23,576 nt of DNA from Desulfurobacterium sp. (lineage in GTDB: Bacteria > Aquificota > Aquificia > Desulfurobacteriales > Desulfurobacteriaceae), in contig JALSLT010000019.1 in NCBI GenBank assembly GCA_026988135.1, forward strand, positions 1-23,576, written 5' to 3'. Below are positions 1 to 8,018 of the stretch, piece by piece. The notes beneath the pieces are model-generated. The model had not been told where the DNA came from and did no database searches. It saw only the letters and a program-made list of their open reading frames with translations. The position numbers and the translations under genes are program-made. Numbering within the stretch: position 1 is the first letter of the stretch; each line of letters opens with the position of its first letter.

Positions 1-579
1 TACATCAGCAAATATGGAATATGCCTTCTTATTTTTTCCCTGGGCTATTAGGTCAAGTCCGAGTTCCGTGAGGAAAGATACATTTGCAGGGTATAATGCG
101 AGCATTTTCCTTGAAACTTTTTCTGCAAGGTCTCCTTTTCCTTGATTTCTGAGAGCTATGGCAAGACGAAGGTTTCCGTAGAAATTATAGAAATCGGTTT
201 TAAGGATTTCATACATAAGATTTTCCACCTCTTTCCATCTTTTTTGCGCAAGGTATGGAAGTGAAAGACCAAGTTTGGCTTCCGCAGAGGAAGGGACAGA
301 CTTAATCGCTTTTTTATAGTGAGCTTCGGAGTTACCGTATTTTTTCAAAAGATAGTAAAGCCAGCCAAGTCTCAAATTAACGGTATAGCCGTTTGGATAG
401 GCTTCATATACTGGCATTATTGCTCTTATTGCATCTTTGAAATCTTTCTGTTGTTCGTAATTAAAGGATTTATGGTACGTCTCTTTTATTTTTTTATAAC
501 TTATTGCAAATCCTGTGTTAGGAAGAAAAGTAGCTATACTTGCTATCGTTATAATAAACTTAACTGAAAATTTTCTCAT
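1..579 (-). CDS. Secreted tetratricopeptide-repeat protein, 3' end cut by window edge
   Basis: The frame is open from an ATG at 577-579 to the window edge, giving 193 codons with no stop, so the C-terminal part lies outside. A GGGAGG Shine-Dalgarno lies about 8 bases before the ATG. Residues 1-25 look like a Sec signal peptide: basic MRKFSVK, a hydrophobic stretch, then a likely cleavage after GFA. Residues about 40-193 are helical and TPR-like, for example LRLGWLYYLLKKYGNSEAHY at 69-88, then further repeats to the edge. TPR arrays are protein-protein interaction scaffolds; this one probably acts in the periplasm. The partner is unknown. It is divergent from the lipoprotein gene at 666. No enzymatic domain is seen in the visible part. 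Confidence 0.75.
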   Translation of the reverse strand, partial: MRKFSVKFIITIASIATFLPNTGFAISYKKIKETYHKSFNYEQQKDFKDAIRAIMPVYEAYPNGYTVNLRLGWLYYLLKKYGNSEAHYKKAIKSVPSSAEAKLGLSLPYLAQKRWKEVENLMYEILKTDFYNFYGNLRLAIALRNQGKGDLAEKVSRKMLALYPANVSFLTELGLDLIAQGKNKKAYSIFADV

Positions 580-625
580 CTTTTATACCTCCCGAATAAA
601 GAATAGTTTCTATTACTGAACAGGT

Positions 626-631
626 TATAAT
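626..631 (+). promoter_or_regulatory. Candidate -10 box for the lipoprotein-bioA operon
   Basis: A perfect TATAAT lies 35 bases before the ATG at 666, in the 86-base divergent gap between the TPR gene and the lipoprotein gene. No convincing -35 hexamer sits 16-18 bases upstream, so this rests on the -10 match alone. The same gap must also hold the promoter of the TPR gene on the other strand. Confidence 0.35.
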
Positions 632-665
632 TTATTCTAAACTTTTTCAAGGTGGTAGAATTGCT

Positions 666-1436
666 ATGAAAATTGGAAAAATAACTTGTTTTTTTATTTT
701 TTTCCTGATGTTTCTTTTTGCCGGATGTGGGGTTAAGGTTGAAAAAGTTGAGAGTCAAAGGCATATCTTTTTGCCGGGGTATTTCTATCCTACGAAACCT
801 TTTTGGGACGAAATTTTATCCCATTCCTCTTCCGATATTCCTATAGTGGTTTTAAATCCTTGTGATGGTCCTCTGGATTGCTCTTATGAGTATAAGTCTG
901 ATTTAAACTATCTTTCACTGATAGATGCTTTAATTGAAAGGGGAATAAATCCGATAGGATATGTTTATACCGATTACGGCTATAGAGACATTGATGATGT
1001 GAAAACGGATATAGATAACTGGATTGAACTTTATCATAATATCGGAGGGTTTTTCATAGATGAAGTTTCAAATATGGATGAAGATTTGGAGTATTACAGA
1101 GACCTCGTTGCATATATAAATCTTAAAGAGGAGGAGACAGGAAAAAGGTTAATTGTGGTTTTAAATCCCGGCAGTAAACCGACTGAGGATTATTATGATA
1201 TTGCCGATTTTATTGTTATATATGAACATGACATATCAAGATATAATGAGAATAGTTGCTACTCCATCCATTCTGAGAAAAGCGTTTGTATAGTGTATGG
1301 AGCAACGGAAACCGATATGGAAAAGATAGTTAGAGAATCAAATACGGATTTTTTCTACATTACAGATGACTCTTATTCTCTTCCCTATGATACACTTCCG
1401 TCTTATTTTGATAGGGAGATAGAACTTTTAAAGTAG
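666..1436 (+). CDS. Spherulation-specific family 4 (GH135-like) lipoprotein
   Basis: 256 residues. The N-terminus is a lipoprotein signal: hydrophobic residues 8-19 and lipobox F-A-G-C with the lipidated cysteine at 21. The rest resembles the spherulin-4 family, a TIM-barrel group that includes GH135 galactosaminogalactan hydrolases: PGYFYP near 37-42, IPIVVLNPCDGP near 58-69, PIGYVYTDYG near 96-105, and GGFFIDEVS near 127-135. D132-E133 match the acidic pair regarded as catalytic in the family, and E187 could be a further acidic residue. A role in cutting an amino-sugar polysaccharide at the cell envelope is inferred; the substrate is unknown. An AGGTGG Shine-Dalgarno precedes the ATG. bioA follows after nine bases, with its ribosome site overlapping this stop codon, so the two are probably cotranscribed. 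Confidence 0.7.
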   Translation: MKIGKITCFFIFFLMFLFAGCGVKVEKVESQRHIFLPGYFYPTKPFWDEILSHSSSDIPIVVLNPCDGPLDCSYEYKSDLNYLSLIDALIERGINPIGYVYTDYGYRDIDDVKTDIDNWIELYHNIGGFFIDEVSNMDEDLEYYRDLVAYINLKEEETGKRLIVVLNPGSKPTEDYYDIADFIVIYEHDISRYNENSCYSIHSEKSVCIVYGATETDMEKIVRESNTDFFYITDDSYSLPYDTLPSYFDREIELLK

Positions 1437-1445
1437 GAGGTAAGG

Positions 1446-2786
1446 TTGGAATTTCTGAAAGAGTGGGACAAGGAGTATGTATGGCATCCTTTTACTCAGA
1501 TGGCCGAATATGTTAAGCATGAGCCGATAATTATAGAAAAAGGCGAAGGATGTTGGCTTTATGATACTAACGGGAATAGATATCTTGATGCTGTAAGTTC
1601 TATATGGTGTAATGTTCATGGCCATAACGTTAAAGAGTTGAATGATGTGCTTATCGAGCAGATTGGTAAAGTTGCCCATTCAACACTTCTCGGACTTTCA
1701 AATGTTCCTGCCGTTAAGCTTGCAAAAAAACTTGTAGAGATAACTCCAGAAGGATTGAACCATGTTTTCTACGCTGATAACGGTTCCACCGCAATGGAAG
1801 TTGCTTTAAAAATGGCTTACCAGTACTGGCAGCTTAAAGGTAAGAAAAAGCGGACAAAGTTTATAAAACTTGGGGATGCATATCATGGAGATACAATAGG
1901 TTCTGTCAGTATCGGTGGAATAGACCTTTTTCACTCAATGTATAAAGAGCTTATGTTTGAAACGTTTAAGGTACCATCACCTTTTCCTTATCGATTCAAC
2001 GGAACGCAGGAGGAGTGTAAAAACCACTCTCTTTCTGTGATGGAAGGTATTCTAAAAGAAAAAGGAGATGAGATTGCCGCTGTTATTATGGAGCCTATTG
2101 TTCAGGGAGCTGCTGGAATAATCGTTCATCCTGAAGGGTTTTTAAAGGGTGTAAGAGAGTTATGCGATAGATACGGTGTTCTTTTAATTTGTGATGAGGT
2201 GGCAACTGGCTTTGGAAAAACAGGGAAGATGTTTGCCTGTGAGCTTGAAGAGGTTGTTCCTGATATTATGGCGGTTTCGAAAGGTTTAACCGCCGGATAT
2301 ATGCCTCTATCTGCCACTATTACCACGGATAAGGTTTACCAGGCTTTCTGGGGTGGGGATTATGGAAGCGATAAAACGTTTTTTCATGGTCATACTTTTA
2401 CGGGAAACCCACTTGCATGTGCTGTAGCACTTGAAAATATCGACCTATTTGAGAAAAAAAATTGGCCGGAATTTCTTATTGAGAAGATAGATTTCCTTAA
2501 TAGCAGGTTAAAAGAGTTAACGGAGTTGCCTCATGTGGGTGATATAAGAAATAAAGGTTTTATGGTAGGGATAGAGCTTGTGAAGAACAAGAAGACCAAA
2601 GAGCCTTTTTCATGGAAAGATGATGTGGGACGGAGAATTTCCAAAAGAATCGTTGAGAAGGGGGTTTTTACAAGACCTCTTGGTCCTGTTCTTGTCATGA
2701 TGCCTCCTCTTGCTATAACCGAAGAAGAGATAGGTTTTATGATTGATAAGTATAAAGAGGCTATTATAGAGGAGTTTGATATCTGA
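1446..2786 (+). CDS. bioA: Adenosylmethionine-8-amino-7-oxononanoate aminotransferase
   Basis: 446 residues, normal for the family. A class-III PLP aminotransferase that converts 8-amino-7-oxononanoate to 7,8-diaminopelargonate in biotin synthesis, classically with S-adenosylmethionine as amino donor. Seen: the BioA hallmark YVWHPFTQM at 11-19, AYHGDT at 145-150, a cofactor-binding CDEV with D250, and the Schiff-base lysine K279 in AVSKGLTAGY. The start is TTG; AGGAGG lies five bases upstream and overlaps the previous stop codon, and no better start brings in the YVWHPFTQM region. The 3' end converges on nurA with one base between the stop codons, inside a palindrome. bioF is also in this window, on the other strand, but bioB and bioD are not. 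Confidence 0.95.
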   Translation: MEFLKEWDKEYVWHPFTQMAEYVKHEPIIIEKGEGCWLYDTNGNRYLDAVSSIWCNVHGHNVKELNDVLIEQIGKVAHSTLLGLSNVPAVKLAKKLVEITPEGLNHVFYADNGSTAMEVALKMAYQYWQLKGKKKRTKFIKLGDAYHGDTIGSVSIGGIDLFHSMYKELMFETFKVPSPFPYRFNGTQEECKNHSLSVMEGILKEKGDEIAAVIMEPIVQGAAGIIVHPEGFLKGVRELCDRYGVLLICDEVATGFGKTGKMFACELEEVVPDIMAVSKGLTAGYMPLSATITTDKVYQAFWGGDYGSDKTFFHGHTFTGNPLACAVALENIDLFEKKNWPEFLIEKIDFLNSRLKELTELPHVGDIRNKGFMVGIELVKNKKTKEPFSWKDDVGRRISKRIVEKGVFTRPLGPVLVMMPPLAITEEEIGFMIDKYKEAIIEEFDI

Positions 2787-2806
2787 ATCAGATATCAACT
2801 CCCTCT
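2768..2806. terminator. Palindrome spanning both stop codons of converging bioA and nurA
   Basis: The core is a perfect nine-base inverted repeat, GATATCTGA, around the single A at 2787. It extends with one offset base per arm to about 19 bases each side (AGAGGAGTTT on the left, AACTCCCTCT on the right). The bioA TGA is 2784-2786 and the nurA stop is 2788-2790. The RNA would fold on either strand, so a bidirectional terminator is plausible, but no U-run follows on either strand. Confidence 0.45.
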
Positions 2807-3849
2807 CTTCCGGTTCGCGAATTTTCTCCCAGTATAAGAGATAAGGTTTCCATATCTCTATTGGTTATTTTTACTCTATCATGGGCAAGTTTTAATGGTA
2901 AAGGATAGCCGTTTATAATTGCGTAGCTCAAGTTGTCGAAAACTGTTTTGGGAGAAAGGATTGTTTCTACTTTGTAAATATCATGTTTAAATTTTACGTA
3001 GAAAATATTTATCTTTTTATTCCGGAAAGAGTTTGAAAAAACCCTTGGAAAGTTATACTTAATATCAGGAGTTATCTCTTTTTCTACCGGTTTACTAAAT
3101 CCTACAGGTAGGTTGCATTTTTGGAATATGGCTATATCTGGAAGCACCGAATCAAAACCGTAAACTCTTGATGATGAACGTTTTGAGATGGATATAATAT
3201 TGGATAGAAAGTTTTTGAATAAAGTTTCAAGTGCAATTAAATACTCAAGGTACTCAAGATATCCCGCCACAACCGGGAAAAATTCTCTCGGGAAATTTTC
3301 AAGCAGAGTTTTTTGAAGAGTTTGAGAGTCTATTTTTGAGAAAGAGAAATTTTCTTTAAGAATTGGAAATAGATTTTGTTCTATAGAATTTTTTATGACT
3401 TCATCTACTTGAAAAGAAAAAGTTACCGGTCTTATTATGTTCCCTATTAGAGAACCGTCAAGGAGAAGTATTTCCGGTTTTTTCTCATTTCCTATCTTTA
3501 AAAGGGCTTTTATTTCAAGAATCCCCATATAAAGCCTTAATCTTGAATCCGAATATTCGTGAGGTTTTAGAACCCCGACATCTACAAGGTAGTCTTCCCA
3601 TAGTTTCTCTTCTTTCCCTTCTTCCTTAAAATAAACGGAATTTGCTCCCACTGCATATAGAATATGAGAGAGAAACTCTTTTCGGTTTAAACTTCCGTCA
3701 ACAGCACCTATGGAAACTATCTTTTCAACAGGAGAGTAGGAATGCCATAGTTCATTAACTCTATCTAGCGGTATCGATTCTTCAGTATTTTCTGTAACTT
3801 TCGCTTTTGCATTTACGGCGGCTTTTACCAATGTACCTCTTATTGACAT
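2788..3849 (-). CDS. nurA: NurA-family 5'-3' DNA nuclease
   Basis: About 353 residues. NurA is a manganese-dependent nuclease that works with the HerA translocase in DNA-end resection in archaea and in several thermophilic bacterial lineages. Seen: the first metal motif A-V-D-G-S (D51 from this start), the second motif L-L-D-G-S (D131), and a C-terminal K-L-A-H-D-R-V segment typical of the family. The start is uncertain. The ATG at 3847-3849 has a GAGGG about eight bases upstream; an in-frame GTG at 3862-3864 would add five residues (MREKE) but has no visible Shine-Dalgarno. No herA lies in the window. The gene is divergent from the transpeptidase gene and converges on bioA. Confidence 0.8.
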   Translation of the reverse strand: MSIRGTLVKAAVNAKAKVTENTEESIPLDRVNELWHSYSPVEKIVSIGAVDGSLNRKEFLSHILYAVGANSVYFKEEGKEEKLWEDYLVDVGVLKPHEYSDSRLRLYMGILEIKALLKIGNEKKPEILLLDGSLIGNIIRPVTFSFQVDEVIKNSIEQNLFPILKENFSFSKIDSQTLQKTLLENFPREFFPVVAGYLEYLEYLIALETLFKNFLSNIISISKRSSSRVYGFDSVLPDIAIFQKCNLPVGFSKPVEKEITPDIKYNFPRVFSNSFRNKKINIFYVKFKHDIYKVETILSPKTVFDNLSYAIINGYPLPLKLAHDRVKITNRDMETLSLILGENSRTGREGVDI

Positions 3850-3932
3850 CTCCTTTTCCCTCACTAACTTTTAAATTAGCAATCATTTTAAAAGATGTTT
3901 GAAAATTAAGAAAGAGGAGATTTTACGGATAT

Positions 3933-5177
3933 ATGAAAAATAAGCAGTCGGCATACGGTATTTGTGCAGTTGTAATAACGGTTTTAATAATTTTGTCCGC
4001 TTTTGTTTTTGATTCATCGGCAAGGATTGGTGAAGCTCAAAGTGCCAATTATTCTTTGTCGGTTATAGAAGAAAAAGAAAAAATGCCTTATATGTATTTG
4101 GTTAACAAAATAGAAAAGGATTTCCTGTTTCAGTTCTTCCTTTTTAAAAAAGCTAATGTTAAAAATGGGAAATATATCTATACGGATGCAAACGGAACTG
4201 AGGTTGTATTTACGGTTAATCCGGAAGTTCAGAAGCAGATAGAAAGAGAGTTTAAAAGGTATAGACTCGAATACGGTGCTTTTGTTGCGATAGAGCCTTC
4301 TACGGGAAAAGTTGTTACGGCCGTCAGTAGTGTTGACTATCCGGACCTTACTATTAAAAATACTTTTGTGGCAGCATCAACTTTTAAGATAATAACTGCC
4401 GCGGCGGCTTTAGAAAATAGCATAAATCCTAATAAAAATTTGGTAACCAGAGGCCATGACGATTCTTGTTCTCCGACAGTTTGGTTTAATAGTAAATATA
4501 TAATTTATAGGAATATGTTTCATTCATTTGCTTACTCTTCCAATCCATATTTTGGTGTTGTAGGAAAACTTTTAGGGGAAAAGAAGCTTCTTGATTTTGC
4601 ATCTATATTTGGCTTTAATCGAAATGATTATAATTTTCCCTGGGGTACTGTAAGAAAACCTCTTGATGATTTTGATCTTGCTTTAACTGCGGCCGGGCTT
4701 GGAGAAACAAGGGTGAGTCCTTTCCACGAAGCTCTAATTTCGGCAACAATAGAGAACGGCGGTGTTATGATTCTACCTTTTCTTGTTGAAGAAGTAAGGT
4801 ATAAAGGAAATACCGTTTATGAGCACAAATCTCCCGTTGTATTGAGAAAAACAATCAATAAAAAAACAGCAGATACCATTAAAAGAATGATGCTTGGTAC
4901 CGTTAGGTTTGGTACCGCTTCCGGAAAGAAGTTTTTCAAGAAAATAAGAAGGCGTTCTTCTCTTAAAATGGGGGGGAAAACAGGTACTCTTTCTCAGTTA
5001 AACTTCCCTGAAGGTAGGTGCGAGTGGTTTACCGGTTTTGTCGAAGATGGAGATAAGAAAATAGCTATAGCTTCCGTGGCGGTTAACGATGCAAGATATT
5101 ATATAACCGGATATGATTTATCGGCACTTGCTGTGTTGACTATGTTAAAGAGTGATTATCTTTTTGCGAAAAGATAA
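3933..5177 (+). CDS. Penicillin-binding transpeptidase-domain protein
   Basis: 414 residues. One N-terminal membrane anchor (about 9-26), then a periplasmic transpeptidase domain with all three active-site motifs: S149-T-F-K152 (acylated serine and general base), S202-S-N204, and K349-T-G351. It would cross-link peptidoglycan stems and bind beta-lactams. Between the anchor and the domain there are only about 100 residues, so the usual class B dimerisation/pedestal domain is missing or much reduced; there is no glycosyltransferase domain. GAGGAG lies 13 bases before the ATG, rather far, but no other in-frame start exists nearby. It stands alone, divergent from nurA, and ends in a hairpin. The precise role (division, elongation or repair) cannot be read from the sequence. 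Confidence 0.85.
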   Translation: MKNKQSAYGICAVVITVLIILSAFVFDSSARIGEAQSANYSLSVIEEKEKMPYMYLVNKIEKDFLFQFFLFKKANVKNGKYIYTDANGTEVVFTVNPEVQKQIEREFKRYRLEYGAFVAIEPSTGKVVTAVSSVDYPDLTIKNTFVAASTFKIITAAAALENSINPNKNLVTRGHDDSCSPTVWFNSKYIIYRNMFHSFAYSSNPYFGVVGKLLGEKKLLDFASIFGFNRNDYNFPWGTVRKPLDDFDLALTAAGLGETRVSPFHEALISATIENGGVMILPFLVEEVRYKGNTVYEHKSPVVLRKTINKKTADTIKRMMLGTVRFGTASGKKFFKKIRRRSSLKMGGKTGTLSQLNFPEGRCEWFTGFVEDGDKKIAIASVAVNDARYYITGYDLSALAVLTMLKSDYLFAKR

Positions 5178-5179
5178 TC
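5154..5179 (+). terminator. Hairpin overlapping the transpeptidase stop codon
   Basis: A perfect 11-base inverted repeat (GATTATCTTTT / AAAAGATAATC) with a four-base loop TGCG. It includes the TAA stop at 5175-5177. It is A/U-rich and lacks a clear U-run after it, so it may be a weak terminator or a 3'-end protecting structure. Confidence 0.45.
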
Positions 5180-5255
5180 GAAATTGCTCTTTTGAAAAAA
5201 GCTGTCAGTAGTAAGTTCAATAGATATCTCTCTGTATTTTTTAACATTTTTCAGA

Positions 5256-5261
5256 TATAAT
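5256..5261 (+). promoter_or_regulatory. Candidate -10 box of the diguanylate cyclase gene
   Basis: TATAAT lies about 50 bases before the TTG start. The hexamer 17 bases upstream (TGTATT) is a poor -35 match. The 135-base gap between the transpeptidase and cyclase genes holds no ORF and no other signal that I recognise. Confidence 0.4.
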
Positions 5262-5312
5262 AGAGAGGCAGGAACAGTTGAAATTCAAACTCAATAATGA
5301 GCGGACATAATT

Positions 5313-6911
5313 TTGAGAAGAAATGCCTCTTTATTTTTTAAACTGATGCCTTTTTTTATCATCTTGATAATTGGGATTACATGTATTCTTTTTATTAGAA
5401 TGGAAAGCAAGTTTGAGGAAGAAGAGGAATATCGATTTAAGAGATCCTCATATAGCTTAATTTCAGGAACAGTTCAAAACTGTAAAGAATGGCTTCTTTC
5501 TCAAGCATTGATACTTGCTCGAGATAAAGCGGTTAAAGAATCTTATATATATGATAGACCGGAAAGAATTAAAAATGAGTTTAGTGATTTTTGGGGGTTA
5601 TTGCATAAAGATTTTGGAGTTGAAGAGCTTCATTTTTTCAAATATCCTGATGAAAACTTTTTTTCTTTCTCTTCTTTGTCTGCAGAGCCTAAAATTTTAA
5701 AAAACAGAAAAGATGTTGTTTTTCTCCAAACTGCTGTCATTCCTAGTTCTTACTTTTTTGTATGTAAACGATATCCTGGATTAAGGGCATCCTATCCGAT
5801 ATTGGTAGATCAAAAAGTTCTCGGTGCTATTTCTTTTGGTATTTCTATTGAAAAATTGGCAAATGTTCTGCAATCTTCTGTTAGCGAGAAAGTTTTTTAT
5901 CTACTTAATAAACAAGTTATGAAAAAAAACTTAGACCCTGAGTTTTTTGAATCATGGAAGAAAAAATCTATGAAAGAAGATAATTTATTCTATTACTATC
6001 ATTTGAATGAAACTTTACCTTACCAATATTTAGATGAAAAGACTTATAAAAATGGAAAAAATCTATTTTTTATTTATCCTCTTGAAGACTATAAAGGTAA
6101 CATAATAGGTTATATCGGGGTAAAAAGAAACTATTCTTTCTTTTTCAACTACATCTATTACATTACAGGATTGTTTTTGGTAACTGCTATTATGGTTATT
6201 GTTGTTGTTATTGTTTTATCTTTTAGTCAAACTAAATATCTTAAGAATCAAAGAGATACTATTTTGCAACTTCTAACTTTAGTAGAGTGTAGAAGGTTTG
6301 GAGAAGTAGAGAATTTCTATAAAACTTACATTCCGACAAAGGATATATTTGATAGTATTATTGGTAAGATTGCGACTATTAACAAAAGATTGAAATCCCA
6401 TATTGATGAGATGTATGGTAAATTAAAAACAACTTCTAAAAAGGCTTTTATTGATGAATTAACCGGAGTTTTTAATAGATATGCGCTGAGGAATTTTCAT
6501 AAGATTTTGGATGGATTGAACTATTCTGTTTTGATGGTGGATATAGACCATTTTAAAAGTGTTAACGATACGTTTGGTCATGAGGTTGGGGATAAAGTTT
6601 TAAAATTTCTGGTTAATAAGATAATGGACTCCATAAGAATAAAAGATAAGGTATTCAGATATGGGGGAGAGGAGTTCGTTATTCTTCTTCCCGAAACCTC
6701 ACAAGATGCTGCCGCAAAACTTGCGGAAAGGATAAGAAAAGATGTTGAAAATTCTGAGATAAATATAGGAAACTTTAAAAAAATAAAAATAACTGCAAGT
6801 ATCGGGATTGCCGAAAGAAGAGACGGTGAATCCATTGAAGAAGTTATAAAAAGAGCTGATGAAGCGATGTATCGCGCTAAAAAGGCGGGTAGAAACAGAG
6901 TTTCAGATTAG
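5313..6911 (+). CDS. Membrane diguanylate cyclase with dCache-like sensor
   Basis: 532 residues. It makes cyclic di-GMP from two GTP. Architecture: membrane helix about 10-29; an extracytoplasmic sensor about 30-275 resembling a double-Cache domain, with a typical LRASYPILVDQKVLGAISFG stretch; second membrane helix about 280-305; linker; GGDEF domain about 365-532. The active loop is GGEEF at 451-455, the metal-binding aspartate is in VDIDHFK (D410), and an inhibitory I-site R-I-K-D (442-445) sits exactly five residues before the GGEEF motif, so product inhibition is expected. The start is TTG with only a weak GAGCGG upstream; the next in-frame ATG (codon 12) lies inside the first helix and has no ribosome site. 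The 3' end overlaps the converging bioF by nine bases. The sensor ligand is unknown. Confidence 0.88.
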   Translation: MRRNASLFFKLMPFFIILIIGITCILFIRMESKFEEEEEYRFKRSSYSLISGTVQNCKEWLLSQALILARDKAVKESYIYDRPERIKNEFSDFWGLLHKDFGVEELHFFKYPDENFFSFSSLSAEPKILKNRKDVVFLQTAVIPSSYFFVCKRYPGLRASYPILVDQKVLGAISFGISIEKLANVLQSSVSEKVFYLLNKQVMKKNLDPEFFESWKKKSMKEDNLFYYYHLNETLPYQYLDEKTYKNGKNLFFIYPLEDYKGNIIGYIGVKRNYSFFFNYIYYITGLFLVTAIMVIVVVIVLSFSQTKYLKNQRDTILQLLTLVECRRFGEVENFYKTYIPTKDIFDSIIGKIATINKRLKSHIDEMYGKLKTTSKKAFIDELTGVFNRYALRNFHKILDGLNYSVLMVDIDHFKSVNDTFGHEVGDKVLKFLVNKIMDSIRIKDKVFRYGGEEFVILLPETSQDAAAKLAERIRKDVENSEINIGNFKKIKITASIGIAERRDGESIEEVIKRADEAMYRAKKAGRNRVSD

Positions 6912-8018
6912 TGTTTTTAGAGTTTTTGCAAGTTTTTCCATATCTTTTTCCGTATGGCCTTCCGAAAGAGTTATCCTTAATCTGGCTGTTCCTTCGGGAA
7001 CCGTAGGAGGTCTTATGGCAGGTATAATAAAACCTTCTTTAAATATAATTTCCGATAAATGTAAAGCTTTTTTTGAGTCTCCGACTATTAAAGGGAAAAT
7101 AGCCGTTTCGCTTTTTAAGCCTGTTATTTTGCTGAAAAATTTTATTCTCTTTTGGAGTTTTTTCATTCTTTCGGGAAGGATTTGAAGGTTATGAAGGGTT
7201 GCACATGCTATATGAGGTGGAAGAGCTGTTGTAAATATAAAACTACGAGCCTTATTGATAAAAAACTCTTTTAAGGTTATTGTTGAAGCGATGAAAGCTC
7301 CAAATGTTCCTATCGCTTTCCCGAAAGTTCCCATAATAATAGTTTTTTCTGTCGGTGTTATGTCGAACGGTTCAAATGAAGAATAGCCTACAACACCTGT
7401 TGCGTGTGCATCATCTACTATAAGGTAAGCATCATACTTTTCGGAAAGTTTTTTCAATTTATCAAGAGGAGCTATATCTCCGTCCATACTGAAAACAGAA
7501 TCCGAAACAATGGCAACGGTTTTAAAACGGCTTCTATATCTTTTCAAAAGGTCTTCAAGGTTTTCCGTATTTTTGTGTTTATAAACGAACGTTTTTCCTT
7601 TTGATAACCTGCAACCGTCAATAATACTTGCATGATTAAGTTCATCACTAAAAACCGCATCACCTTTCCCTATTAAAGAGGAGATTATTCCTATATTTGC
7701 CATATATCCGGTTGAAAGGATAAGGGCAGCTTCGGTTTTCTTTATTTTTGCAACTTCTTTTTCTAAGATTTCATGAATTTTAAAGTTTCCGGTTACAAGC
7801 CTTGAAGCGCCGGAACCTATAGGCCATTTTTCAATACATCTTATATTTTTTTCAATAACTTTTTTATCAAACGCAAGGTTTAGATAATCGTTGGAGGAAA
7901 AGTTGATAAGCCACTTTCCATCTATTTTTAACTTTACTCCGTTTACCTCTTCTACTGTTTTAAGTTTTCTGAAAAGTCCATCTTCTTTTAGCTTTTTAAT
8001 TAAATTTTCCATATCCAT
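6903..8018 (-). CDS. bioF: 8-amino-7-oxononanoate synthase
   Basis: 371 residues, slightly shorter than the usual 380-390. A PLP-dependent alpha-oxoamine synthase that condenses pimeloyl thioester with alanine, the first step specific to the biotin ring pathway. Seen: GSGASRLVTGN (68-78), the stacking histidine H129 in LNHASIIDG, VDDAHATGVVG with D202 and H205, and the PLP lysine K234 in GTFGKAIGTFG. The motifs fit BioF; the related Kbl and HemA families are less likely here. It starts directly after the stop of the TRIC gene with no gap, so translation is probably coupled. A second in-frame ATG two codons on is an alternative start. It is last in the dnaX operon and supplies the substrate of BioA. 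Confidence 0.92.
   Translation of the reverse strand: MDMENLIKKLKEDGLFRKLKTVEEVNGVKLKIDGKWLINFSSNDYLNLAFDKKVIEKNIRCIEKWPIGSGASRLVTGNFKIHEILEKEVAKIKKTEAALILSTGYMANIGIISSLIGKGDAVFSDELNHASIIDGCRLSKGKTFVYKHKNTENLEDLLKRYRSRFKTVAIVSDSVFSMDGDIAPLDKLKKLSEKYDAYLIVDDAHATGVVGYSSFEPFDITPTEKTIIMGTFGKAIGTFGAFIASTITLKEFFINKARSFIFTTALPPHIACATLHNLQILPERMKKLQKRIKFFSKITGLKSETAIFPLIVGDSKKALHLSEIIFKEGFIIPAIRPPTVPEGTARLRITLSEGHTEKDMEKLAKTLKTLI

Noticed and set aside
3850..3864. GTG start adding five residues to NurA
   Set aside because: No Shine-Dalgarno precedes the GTG, while GAGGG lies at a usable distance from the ATG at 3849. It cannot be fully excluded.
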